Below are positions 8,557 through 16,957 of a stretch of DNA of 64,000 nucleotides, in pieces. Numbering within the stretch: the first letter of the stretch is position 1; every line of letters starts with the position of its first letter. Source of the DNA: Chitinophaga terrae (ex Kim and Jung 2007) (GTDB lineage Bacteria; Bacteroidota; Bacteroidia; Chitinophagales; Chitinophagaceae); NCBI RefSeq assembly GCF_900107795.1, contig NZ_FNRL01000025.1:41015-105014 (forward strand), in the 5' to 3' direction. The notes below the pieces were generated by a model. The model did not search any database, was not told the origin of the DNA, and saw nothing but the letters and a program-made list of their open reading frames with translations. The position numbers and the translations under genes are program-made.

Positions 8557-11136
8557 TTAGGGTTGCATCACTTTACTTAATGCTGCCGGAAGTTGGATCA
8601 GGTCAAAATCATGTTCGTAAACCAGGTATTTGTTGGTCCACTCTGTGGCATATTTTTCCTTGAACTCCCTCAATCCCTGGTAATGCCTGAAGAAGCGAAG
8701 TTTCTCGTAGGCGTATTTTACCATCTTTTCAGCGGTGTTCTGCGGCTGGCTGATACCCGACATCGGCACCATTCCAAGGTTCAGGTAATGCAGGTCTTTT
8801 GCCTGCGCATCCTGTATCAGTGCAATGATGAGGGCGTCCATCACCCCGCCGGGGACGTTGCTTTTTTTGCGGATCAGGTCATAGGTGCATTCGCCGGGCG
8901 CATAGTCGGGGATAATGTTCAGGAAAGCAACCACTTTTCCTTCACTGTCTGAAACGGTAATAACATCCTGCTCCCTGATCACTTCCGCATCAAAAAGACC
9001 CTGAGAAAAGGTTAACTCTTTTACCTCATACTGGTGCAGCCACTCATCGCTTACTTCTTTTAACTGGGCAACCAGTTCGGCAGGTTGCGGCGCCTTATGG
9101 AATGTAGTCACATATCCTTTTGCGGCCAGGCTGTTAAGTCCGTTGCGCAGCGATTTTTTGTCTTTACCGCTTAAAGTGAAATTGCGTATGTCCATAATGG
9201 CTTCCTGGCCTATCAGCATCTTCTTTTTCTTAAGACTGTTAAAGTAGTAGGTGCTGTCTTCATCCACGCGGTAGAAAGCAGGTCTTAATCCCATTTTCTT
9301 GCATTGCTGGTCGAATTCCTGCAATAAAGCGGTTTTATTTTCTTCTTTACAAACAGGTTCCTCCAGCACAATGGCGAAGCTGCCCGCTACACGGTAAGCT
9401 ACAAAACCTTCATATTCTTCCGATACATACAGGATCTTATCCTGGCCTACTTTGAAATAATCCATAGGCGAATCGCCATACTGGCTTAAATAGAACCGTG
9501 CCTTTTCCAATGCATTGTTGGTGGGATGGGAAACCTGCAGGTAAGGCCTGATGATCGTGTAAAAGAGAAAAGCCCATGCGCTTACTCCCAGCACCCGCAG
9601 CGCCGACATGAATTCCCTGCCGAACCGTGTCAGCGGCCGCAGTCCATCATCTTCCAGCAACATAAAACAGTGGAAAGCATGGCGAAGCGATTGCTGCCAG
9701 GTAAAATCGATATTGAAATGACGGGCATTCAGGAAATAGAAACCAATGGTGCCGAAGATCAGCACAACAAAGAATGTGGCCACCGCCGTGACTATCCCAA
9801 TATTAACCAGTTGAGGATTGCTTTTTACCCGGTATTGTTTGGATGTGATAAGCAGGATAATGCTGGTGATCAGCGCAAGGGAGGCTTCTTCGTAGTCCAG
9901 CGCTTTCCCTATGTGCCCGAAAACAGATAGCAGCGAAACGCAGAGGGCCACTATCCATGCGCTTCTGAGCCCGCGGATCAGGAAGGTGCCGGTTACCAGC
10001 AGTACCAGTCCGAGAAATACAACCAGCAAATTAGTGGCGTGTATAGAAGTGCCGGGTATGTATGCCCGCAGCAGATGCATGCGGTAGGCTAAAGGCGGCG
10101 TCAATACTGAAAAGATATTTACCATTCCCAGGAGGAAGATCAGGATAGGAGGGAGCAGGCGCAATACCAGTTCCCGGCCTTTAAGGGCGAAGGCGATCAT
10201 TCCTGCAACCAGCGGCAGCCAGAATTCGAACAGCCTGAATAGCAAGGTGATTTCCAGCGCCTGTAAAGTAGAGTAGCCATAGCTGTTCAGGATAAAGGTG
10301 AGCGAAAGTTCAATGGCGCCCAGTCCTCTCAGGAATGGCGAAATGATCAGGAATATGGTAGCTACGATATATCCCACGCAGGAAGCTTCCAGAGAAGGAG
10401 GCGCTCCTACGGCCAGCATGCTGAGGTACAGATGCGCTACGCCGGCAATTTCTATCAATACGGAAGCCATTACCGTACCCATAAAAGCCGGCATTGATAA
10501 CTGGAAAGTGAATATTTCATCTACCTGGTGTGCAGCCCCCGGAAAATACCTGGTAAGCAGCTGGTAAGCTTTGCCCTTTGTTTGCATGGATCTTACCAGC
10601 AGCACAACGGCGCCGAGCAGTACGCAAATGGCTACAAGTCCCCATGCTGCATCCCGCATGCTGCCGGCATGAAGCATGGCATAGCCTACAACGGGGATAC
10701 CTACCAGGAATACGGATAAAATCCCTACAAACCCGTAGATCCCGGAGGCCTGGTGTATTTGCTGTTTATGCAAACTGCTTCGTTTCAAACTTTGCGGCAG
10801 GTAAGCCAGGGAGCTGACGCCGCCTGCGGGAAGGAATACAGACAACAGGTTCCGTTTCAGAAAAAGTTCAATGCAACGCAACCAGTCGAGCTGTGCACCG
10901 ATAGCCCGGAAACTGAAAACGTACATTCCTGCCTGTAATAGTATATAGGCCGCTGTTACAATCACCCCTATCACTACCCATTGGATATCGGCATTTTCAA
11001 TGGCAGGGATCAGGGAATAGAGTTCGTGGCGCTGGGATCTGAAAAAATAAATAGCCAGTAAAATGAATAAAACGGCCAGCAACTCTTTTAAATGGAGTTT
11101 ACGTAGAAAAGCTGCAGTAAAAATCTTTCTTGCCAA
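8557..11136 (-). CDS. mprF: MprF-like phosphatidylglycerol aminoacyltransferase/flippase
   Basis: An 859-residue integral membrane enzyme. The N-terminal half has many transmembrane helices with the flippase-type region (residues about 1-320) and continues as membrane segments to about residue 510. The C-terminal third is the soluble DUF2156 aminoacyltransferase domain (SQYGDSPMDYFKVGQDK, then KKSLRNGLNSLAAKGY, YDLIRKKSNVPGGVMDALI, LNLGMVPMSG). The family transfers lysine, alanine or another aminoacyl group from tRNA to phosphatidylglycerol and flips the product, lowering surface negative charge against cationic peptides. Which amino acid is used cannot be read from the sequence. It is the first gene of a likely two-gene operon with the AcvB-like hydrolase. 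Confidence 0.9.
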   Translation of the reverse strand: MARKIFTAAFLRKLHLKELLAVLFILLAIYFFRSQRHELYSLIPAIENADIQWVVIGVIVTAAYILLQAGMYVFSFRAIGAQLDWLRCIELFLKRNLLSVFLPAGGVSSLAYLPQSLKRSSLHKQQIHQASGIYGFVGILSVFLVGIPVVGYAMLHAGSMRDAAWGLVAICVLLGAVVLLVRSMQTKGKAYQLLTRYFPGAAHQVDEIFTFQLSMPAFMGTVMASVLIEIAGVAHLYLSMLAVGAPPSLEASCVGYIVATIFLIISPFLRGLGAIELSLTFILNSYGYSTLQALEITLLFRLFEFWLPLVAGMIAFALKGRELVLRLLPPILIFLLGMVNIFSVLTPPLAYRMHLLRAYIPGTSIHATNLLVVFLGLVLLVTGTFLIRGLRSAWIVALCVSLLSVFGHIGKALDYEEASLALITSIILLITSKQYRVKSNPQLVNIGIVTAVATFFVVLIFGTIGFYFLNARHFNIDFTWQQSLRHAFHCFMLLEDDGLRPLTRFGREFMSALRVLGVSAWAFLFYTIIRPYLQVSHPTNNALEKARFYLSQYGDSPMDYFKVGQDKILYVSEEYEGFVAYRVAGSFAIVLEEPVCKEENKTALLQEFDQQCKKMGLRPAFYRVDEDSTYYFNSLKKKKMLIGQEAIMDIRNFTLSGKDKKSLRNGLNSLAAKGYVTTFHKAPQPAELVAQLKEVSDEWLHQYEVKELTFSQGLFDAEVIREQDVITVSDSEGKVVAFLNIIPDYAPGECTYDLIRKKSNVPGGVMDALIIALIQDAQAKDLHYLNLGMVPMSGISQPQNTAEKMVKYAYEKLRFFRHYQGLREFKEKYATEWTNKYLVYEHDFDLIQLPAALSKVMQP

Positions 11137-11176
11137 GATGCGGTAGGTTTGGTTAAATGAGTTGTATTCGTAACCC

Positions 11177-11185
11177 GCAAAGTTA
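11177..11185 (-). promoter_or_regulatory. Promoter -7 element for mprF-like gene
   Basis: TAACTTTGC on the minus strand matches the Bacteroidota -7 consensus TAnnTTTG and lies 40 bp upstream of the mprF-like start. No clear TTTG -33 box is seen. Confidence 0.5.
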
Positions 11186-11251
11186 CGGCAACTTTTAGAT
11201 GTCCCTTTTTCTGTTTACCAGTTTAAGCGGATTTTAATACTGCCTGGCAAC

Positions 11252-11283
11252 AAAAAAGCCAACTGTTTTACCAGCTGGCTTTT
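11252..11283 (-). terminator. Intrinsic terminator for the uspA/tetR unit
   Basis: On the minus strand the stem AAGCCAGCTGG / AGTTGGCTT with a short loop is followed by a run of T (AAAAAA on plus at 11252-11257). It lies about 30 bp past the universal stress protein stop. Confidence 0.7.
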
Positions 11284-11312
11284 GTTGTTTTATTGATTGT
11301 TGAGTGTTAAAA

Positions 11313-11750
11313 CTAATGTTCTGTGCTGTTGTAAGGTACCACCAGTACGGGGATGCGCGAATGGCGGATAATATACTCCGCGTTGCTGCCCAACAGCATA
11401 TGATCGATGCCGGTTCTGCCGTGAGTGCCGGTAACAATCATGGATACACGGTTAGCCTCCGCCTGTGCCAGGATCTCTTCTTTCGGGTACCCGGTAGTGA
11501 CTAATATCTGTATCGGGGTATCTGGATACTGCGCCTTATATGCAGCAAGCTGGTCTTCTACCTGTTTTACCCGTTCTGAAACATCATCTACATAAACAGG
11601 ACCGGTTTCCGGCAGTCCAACACTTATACCTAGTTCCACAACCGATAGCAGGATCACGCTCCGCTGCGAAGATTGTGCTAATTGTACTCCTGTATGAATT
11701 ACATGGCTGGAAAAGCTGCTAAGATCTACTGCAATCAAAATGTCTGACAT
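11313..11750 (-). CDS. Universal stress protein, UspA family
   Basis: A single-domain UspA protein of about 145 residues from MSDILIAVDLSSFS. The frame extends 12 codons upstream to 11786, but the family usually starts right before the first beta-strand, so I prefer 11750. The ATP-binding loop G-x2-G-x9-G-S is complete (GTHGRTGIDHMLLGSNAEY), followed by the last strand IPVLVVPY, so nucleotide binding is expected. The longer form would begin at the stop codon of the upstream TetR gene, so the two genes probably form one transcript. Its cellular role is not predictable beyond stress association. Confidence 0.88.
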   Translation of the reverse strand: MSDILIAVDLSSFSSHVIHTGVQLAQSSQRSVILLSVVELGISVGLPETGPVYVDDVSERVKQVEDQLAAYKAQYPDTPIQILVTTGYPKEEILAQAEANRVSMIVTGTHGRTGIDHMLLGSNAEYIIRHSRIPVLVVPYNSTEH

Positions 11751-11787
11751 ACCTGTTGTATTATTGGTGAATAGTAATTCATTCATG

Positions 11788-12360
11788 TCAGGATTTCAAT
11801 GCATCCCAACACATATCAAAGGTAGTATTAATCCTGGTCCTGGTAAGTGTAGTGCCGTGGTAATGGGTTTGTTTGACCAATTCATTCATTGACCCTACAA
11901 GAAAGGTGATCAGCAGGCCGGTATCCACAGGTTTGAGGAGTTGTTCTTTTTTTCCTCTTTCCAGCAGTTCATTATAGGGAGCTGCCAGCCGGGATGCTTT
12001 TTCCCTGGTTTCAGGAGTAATAAAAGGAGAGTGGTAACATTGTTCCATGAACACGGCTTCCTCGAAGTTATGTAAACGGTACCGGAGAATATTAAGCCAG
12101 ACATGCTTAAAGCCTACTTTATACGGCTGGGCAGGATCATAGCCTTTAAAAGAATGTGCTACCGAGTTTTCCCTGCAGGCGGCAAACAACGCATTGATCA
12201 GTTCATCTTTGCTTTTAAAATAAACATACAATGTACCGGTTGCAATACCTGCAGCTTTTGAAATATCCCCCATGGTGATACCAGATAGACCTTTGCTGAC
12301 AACCAATTTCAACGCAGCCTGGAATATCTGGCCCACTTTTCTGTCGTCTTTCCTTTTCAC
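11788..12360 (-). CDS. TetR/AcrR-family transcriptional regulator
   Basis: About 190 residues. The N-terminal HTH is clear (IFQAALKLVVSKGLSGITM, then DISKAAGIATGTLYVYFKSK), followed by a helical ligand domain with no recognisable specificity. The longest frame starts with GTG at 12360, only 3 nt from a sequence that looks like a promoter -7 element. A second GTG at codon 9 (before GQIFQAALKL) would leave a short leader and may be the true start. A palindrome TGAATA-AA-TATTCA lies just upstream, as expected for autoregulation. It is followed by the universal stress gene, a plausible target. Confidence 0.88.
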   Translation of the reverse strand: MKRKDDRKVGQIFQAALKLVVSKGLSGITMGDISKAAGIATGTLYVYFKSKDELINALFAACRENSVAHSFKGYDPAQPYKVGFKHVWLNILRYRLHNFEEAVFMEQCYHSPFITPETREKASRLAAPYNELLERGKKEQLLKPVDTGLLITFLVGSMNELVKQTHYHGTTLTRTRINTTFDMCWDALKS

Positions 12361-12363
12361 ACT

Positions 12364-12388
12364 GCAAAGATAAGTGAATAAATATTCA
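12364..12388 (-). promoter_or_regulatory. tetR promoter element with palindromic operator
   Basis: TATCTTTGC (minus strand, 12372-12364) fits TAnnTTTG. Immediately upstream is the perfect 6-2-6 inverted repeat TGAATAAATATTCA at 12375-12388, a suitable TetR-dimer site. Repressor bound there would cover the promoter. Confidence 0.55.
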
Positions 12389-12955
12389 TTTTTAATGTTA
12401 AAAAATTATAAAAAAGCCTTCGCAGTGGATACTGTAAAGGCGCTGAAGCTAGATGATTAAATCAAAAACCCATTGATCATGATAAAACGATGGGCCCCTG
12501 TTTAACCGTTATGCGGATGGTTGCTAATTGCTGATATTAAAACCATCGGTCTGGAAAAACCAATGGAGCATTTTTGGTTGTATGCATTTGCATTAAGGTA
12601 AAATGAAGTACAATGGTAGTAATTATCCGATCTCCAAGCGTTAATAAAATCCAAACAAGAATAGAAATAACAAATGGCAACAAAAAAGCCCCTGCTGTGG
12701 ACATACAGCAGAGGCCATTAAAACATTCACATGGCGCACTTTTAAGTGCTTTATATATCATTAAAAGCCCGTAGAAAACTTGTCAGTACAGCGTTTCAGC
12801 CTTCGGGTAATGAAATTAGATATAAATTTTCGTAATATTCGTTAATCGTTGGTTAATCCGGATTAATAGTAGCATTTTCCCTTTCCCTAATATGATTTTT
12901 CCAGTCATTTGCTTAAACCAACAGATATGTATATTTTTTGCCTGTTATTGAAAAA
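12389..12955. other. Gene-free region with minus-strand terminator hairpins
   Basis: No convincing protein gene. Two clear intrinsic-terminator shapes face minus: 12410-12441 (11-bp stem with one mismatch and one wobble, then T6) and 12682-12715 (11-bp stem with one mismatch, then T6). Weaker ones lie near 12470-12500 and 12540-12570. They imply short minus-strand transcripts starting within this region. Confidence 0.45.
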
Positions 12956-14758
12956 ATGAATTCCATGTTCCATAAAATGCTATCAGTTCTAGCCTGTTCC
13001 TGTATGCTGCAAGCCACAGCAATGCAGGCGCAGGATATGCAGCAAGGATGGAACAAAGAAGCCGTCAATAAACCGCATCCTGGACTGAACTGGTTCTCCA
13101 GCGCCAAATTCGGTCTTTTTATACACTGGGGTTTATATTCGGAATTAGGCGGTAAATGGAAAGACAGCAGCTATTACGGGAGCGGCGAATGGATCATGCA
13201 ACGGGCAAAAGCGCCGGCCGGCGAATATGCAAAAGTAGCGGCGTCGTTTAACCCAACAGGCTTCAATGCCGCCCAATGGGCCGCAAGGGCCAAAGCGGCA
13301 GGCATAAAATACCTGGTGATCACCGCCAAACACCACGAAGGTTTCAGCATGTTCGATTCCAGGGTAACGGACTTCGACATTGTGGATGCTACCCCTTATC
13401 ACAAAGACCCAATGAAGGAACTGGCAGACGCCTGCCGTAAAGAAGGCCTGCAGTTCGGGTTTTATTATTCCCAGTTCCTTGATTGGCATGAACCCGACGG
13501 GGGTGGGAATAACTGGGATTTTAAGAACAGGAAGAAAGATTACCGGCAATATTATCAATCAAAATCTATCCCGCAGCTGAAAGAATTGCTAAACAATTAC
13601 GGGCCTCTGGGCATCATCTGGTTCGACATGCCCGGCGGCTTGTCGGAGCAGGAAACGAAACAGATGATCGACAGCCTGAAGGCCATTCAGCCATCTTGTT
13701 TGTTCAGCAGCCGGGTAGGACACGGGCTGGGAGATTACATCGATTTCGGTGATTCAGAATTGCCACCCACGCCCATTGAAGGCGCATGGGAATCGATCTA
13801 CACTCATAACGACTCCTGGGGCTATATCAGGCATGATATGAATTTTAAATCGCCTGCCGAAATAATCCGCCTCTTGTCCAGCGTGGCTTCCAAAGGCGGT
13901 AACCTGATGCTGAACGTGGGACCCGATGGGAAAGGCGAATGGCCGGCCTATAGCATCAAATACCTGGAAGAAACAGGAAAATGGCTGCAGCAATATGGGG
14001 AAAGCATTTATGGAACCACTCATGGCATCATACCTGCTCAACCCTGGGGTGTAACTACCAGCAAGCCCGGAAAAGTTTTCCTGCACGTCTGGCAACTGCC
14101 GGACAACGGGCAACTAAGGGTGCCTGGCCTTACTGCCAGGATCAACAGCGTTACACTGCTGGGAACCGCAATAGCCTTGCCCTGGAAACAATCTGCCGAT
14201 GAAACGGTTATCACCCTGCCGGCAGAATGGCCCGATAAAAGAAATACGGTTATACAGGTCGAATACAGCGGTCAGCAACCTGACTGGTCACAACTGAGAA
14301 CGCAAACTGTCAGCAAGCATTATCCGCAAGCCAATATCCCTGCTATTTGGGCGATATATAACGGCAACGCGCATACTAAACAGTATACGTTTTCGCATTA
14401 TTTCGGCGATTGGAAACATGAAAATTGTGCAACCGGCATGGTAACGCCCAACGATGCCATCATTTTCCCGCTGGAAGTGCAGGACGAAGGCGATTATAAG
14501 GTGATACTCGACTACGCATGTGAACCAGCAAGCGCAGGGCAGCAGGGAATTGTTACGCTGTTAGGCCAGCGCCTTCCATTCCTTACCCTCGCTACTGGAA
14601 TACAGGACAGTCACCGCCCGATGGCATTTATTCAGCATCCGGTAGGGATCATTCACATACAAGAACCAGGCAAACAAAATTTAACGATAAAACCGGTCGA
14701 AGGTAACAGGCAGGCACTATTTCAATTAAAACAGATCATCTTAGAACCAGTTAAGTAG
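12956..14758 (+). CDS. Alpha-L-fucosidase, GH29
   Basis: A retaining fucosidase of about 600 residues, exported. The ATG at 12956 is preferred over the upstream TTG at 12938 and gives a signal peptide ending near ATAMQAQ. The catalytic domain opens with WFSSAKFGLFIHWGLYS, continues with YLVITAKHHEGFSMFDS and FGFYYSQFLDWHEP, and carries the nucleophile Asp in IIWFDMPGG (codon 13625-13627). GGNLMLNVGPDGKGEWP closes the barrel. A beta-sandwich follows, and the last 140 residues look like an extra carbohydrate-binding or lectin-like module. It is the first gene of a plus-strand glycan block, 19 bp before the next gene, so they form an operon. The acid/base residue was not assigned. Confidence 0.93.
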   Translation: MNSMFHKMLSVLACSCMLQATAMQAQDMQQGWNKEAVNKPHPGLNWFSSAKFGLFIHWGLYSELGGKWKDSSYYGSGEWIMQRAKAPAGEYAKVAASFNPTGFNAAQWAARAKAAGIKYLVITAKHHEGFSMFDSRVTDFDIVDATPYHKDPMKELADACRKEGLQFGFYYSQFLDWHEPDGGGNNWDFKNRKKDYRQYYQSKSIPQLKELLNNYGPLGIIWFDMPGGLSEQETKQMIDSLKAIQPSCLFSSRVGHGLGDYIDFGDSELPPTPIEGAWESIYTHNDSWGYIRHDMNFKSPAEIIRLLSSVASKGGNLMLNVGPDGKGEWPAYSIKYLEETGKWLQQYGESIYGTTHGIIPAQPWGVTTSKPGKVFLHVWQLPDNGQLRVPGLTARINSVTLLGTAIALPWKQSADETVITLPAEWPDKRNTVIQVEYSGQQPDWSQLRTQTVSKHYPQANIPAIWAIYNGNAHTKQYTFSHYFGDWKHENCATGMVTPNDAIIFPLEVQDEGDYKVILDYACEPASAGQQGIVTLLGQRLPFLTLATGIQDSHRPMAFIQHPVGIIHIQEPGKQNLTIKPVEGNRQALFQLKQIILEPVK

Positions 14759-14777
14759 CATAGTTGAATACAGGAAC

Positions 14778-16925
14778 ATGAAAATAAGTATACTAACAGG
14801 GATACTAACAGCATGTTATTGCTGTTTACAAGCCCAGACAACTACTTCCGCCGATTGGCTGATCAGCAACAAAGGATATAACACCACGGTTAATGAAAAC
14901 AATAAAGAAATCACGATCTCAAATGGGTTAATCAGTCGCAGCTTTCGTACAAGTCCAAACGTGATTTGCACGGATTACCGGAACCTGTCGAATGGCGATC
15001 AGTTGTTAAGGGCTGTCAAGCCCGAGGCACGGCTGGTTATAGATGGGCAGGTCTACCAGGTAGGAGGCGCCGTCGGCCAACGGCAGCAAGCCTATCTGTT
15101 ACCCGCCTGGCTTGACAATCTCTCTGCCAATACCGATTTCCAGTTTGTAAAATACGAAGTACAACCGTTGAAACCCGCGCTTCAATGGAAGTCGCGCAGT
15201 TGGATGCCGCCGGTAAAATCGCCCGCCGGCAAGGACCTGGTTTTTCATTATCGCTCGCCCGTTCCCTCACTGAAAGGCATCCTTGTAAAAGTACACTATG
15301 AAGTGATGGACGGGATACCCCTGCTTTGCAAATGGCTGGAAGTGGAAAACAACAGCGGCCAGCCGAAACAGTTAGATCAGGTCGTGAATGAAATACTGGC
15401 TACGCCGGAAGAAGAGTCGGCAGTTGTTGGAAGCGTACAGAAAATGCAGGTGCCTCACAATATTTACATAGAGAGCAATTATGCGTTCAATAACGCTATG
15501 AAAGCTAACCTGAGCGATCAGACCACGCACTGGAAGGCCGACAGCGCCTATACCTCCCAGGTGAATTACGACCTGCAGACTCCCTGCCTGCTGGAAGTTT
15601 ATCCTGAAGTGCCGGTAGGAATAAACCTGGCGGCGGGAGAGCATTTTACTTCCATAAGAACTTACGAACTGCTGTTGGATAGCTACGACAGGGAGCGTAA
15701 CGGGTTGGCCAAACGCCGGATGTACAGGACAATTGCGCCCTGGACCCTGCAAAACCCTGCGTTTATGCACCTGGTAAGCAGCGATCCGCAAAAGGTCCGG
15801 GATATCATTGATCAATGCGCCGCTACCGGATATGAAGGCGTGATCCTCAGTTTTGGCAGCGGTCTGAATATGGAGGATACCAGCGCCGCAAATATTGAGA
15901 AGTTTAAAGCCCTTGCCGGCTACGCGCACAGCAAAAGGATCCTGTTAGGCGGGTATTCGTTGTTCAGCAGCCGGAAGATCAGCGATGAAGATGATGTGAT
16001 CAGTCCGCTGACCGGCAAGCCAGGTGGGGCATTTTTCGGCAATGCGCCTTGCCTGGGAAGTAAATGGGGACTCAGTTACCTTGCCAAACTCCATTATTTC
16101 TTCGACGCAACCGGCTTCGATATTTTCGAGAATGACGGTCCTTATCCCGGCGATGTCTGCGCTTCCACCACGCATCCGGGGCATACCGGATTAAAAGATT
16201 CGCAATGGAAGCAGATGCAGTTGCAGAAAGGATTATATCACTGGTTGAATGAAAGAGGTGTTTATATCAATGCGCCGGATTGGTATTTCCTGGATGGCAC
16301 TAATAAAATAGCGTTGGGATACAGGGAAGTGAACTTTTCGTTACCCCGGGAGGAACAATTGATACTGAACAGGCAGAATATTTTTGATGGCACCTGGGAG
16401 AAAACGCCGGCTATGGGATGGGGATTTGTGCCATTGAGCGAGTATCACGGCGGCGGGGCGGCTGCTACAATTGAGCCCCTGAAAGATCACCTGGATGTTT
16501 ACCGGCAACTGATGATGCAATATTATGGGGCAGGCATACAAGCCTGTTACAGGGGGCCGCGGCTTTATGATACAGACAGCACAAAGGCTATGGTGAAACA
16601 GGTGTTGAACTGGTACAAACAGTATCGCGAGATCCTGAATGCAGATGTTATTCACCTGCGCAGGCCCGATGGGCGCGACTGGGACGGCATCATGCACGTA
16701 AGTGCCACGCTGCCTCAGAAAGCATTTGTATTGCTGTATAATCCTACAACCCAGGCAATTACAAGAAACATAGATCTGCCGATGTATTATACAGGAGCTG
16801 AGAAGGAGATAAAGATCAGGGAGAAAGATGGGCCTTTGAAAAAATACCAGTTGGACCGGCAGTACACCGCACATATTAAAATAACTATACCGGCAGCAGG
16901 TTATACCTGGTTGGTAGCAGAATAA
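14778..16925 (+). CDS. Exported glycosidase-like protein, alpha-galactosidase (clan GH-D)-like
   Basis: A 715-residue protein with a short signal peptide (MKISILTGILTACYCCLQAQ) and AGGAAC 5 nt before the ATG. The first 330 residues form a beta-rich region resembling the N-terminal supersandwich of GH36. The middle has TIM-barrel features: GYEGVILSFGSGLN, RILLGGYSLFSSR, and FDIFENDGPYPGD, where acidic residues sit at the position of the GH-D nucleophile strand. GVYINAPDWYFLDGTNK could hold the second acid. The C-terminus is a beta-sandwich. I could not match it confidently to a numbered GH family. Its place between two fucosidase genes supports action on a fucosylated, perhaps galactose-containing glycan. 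Confidence 0.55.
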   Translation: MKISILTGILTACYCCLQAQTTTSADWLISNKGYNTTVNENNKEITISNGLISRSFRTSPNVICTDYRNLSNGDQLLRAVKPEARLVIDGQVYQVGGAVGQRQQAYLLPAWLDNLSANTDFQFVKYEVQPLKPALQWKSRSWMPPVKSPAGKDLVFHYRSPVPSLKGILVKVHYEVMDGIPLLCKWLEVENNSGQPKQLDQVVNEILATPEEESAVVGSVQKMQVPHNIYIESNYAFNNAMKANLSDQTTHWKADSAYTSQVNYDLQTPCLLEVYPEVPVGINLAAGEHFTSIRTYELLLDSYDRERNGLAKRRMYRTIAPWTLQNPAFMHLVSSDPQKVRDIIDQCAATGYEGVILSFGSGLNMEDTSAANIEKFKALAGYAHSKRILLGGYSLFSSRKISDEDDVISPLTGKPGGAFFGNAPCLGSKWGLSYLAKLHYFFDATGFDIFENDGPYPGDVCASTTHPGHTGLKDSQWKQMQLQKGLYHWLNERGVYINAPDWYFLDGTNKIALGYREVNFSLPREEQLILNRQNIFDGTWEKTPAMGWGFVPLSEYHGGGAAATIEPLKDHLDVYRQLMMQYYGAGIQACYRGPRLYDTDSTKAMVKQVLNWYKQYREILNADVIHLRRPDGRDWDGIMHVSATLPQKAFVLLYNPTTQAITRNIDLPMYYTGAEKEIKIREKDGPLKKYQLDRQYTAHIKITIPAAGYTWLVAE

Positions 16926-16957
16926 TTAATCATCATTTTATCAAATCAAATTCATCT

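Noticed and set aside
12537..12761. A 74-codon minus-strand frame
   Set aside because: It contains the 12682-12715 terminator stem and has unlikely composition. I treat the stretch as non-coding.
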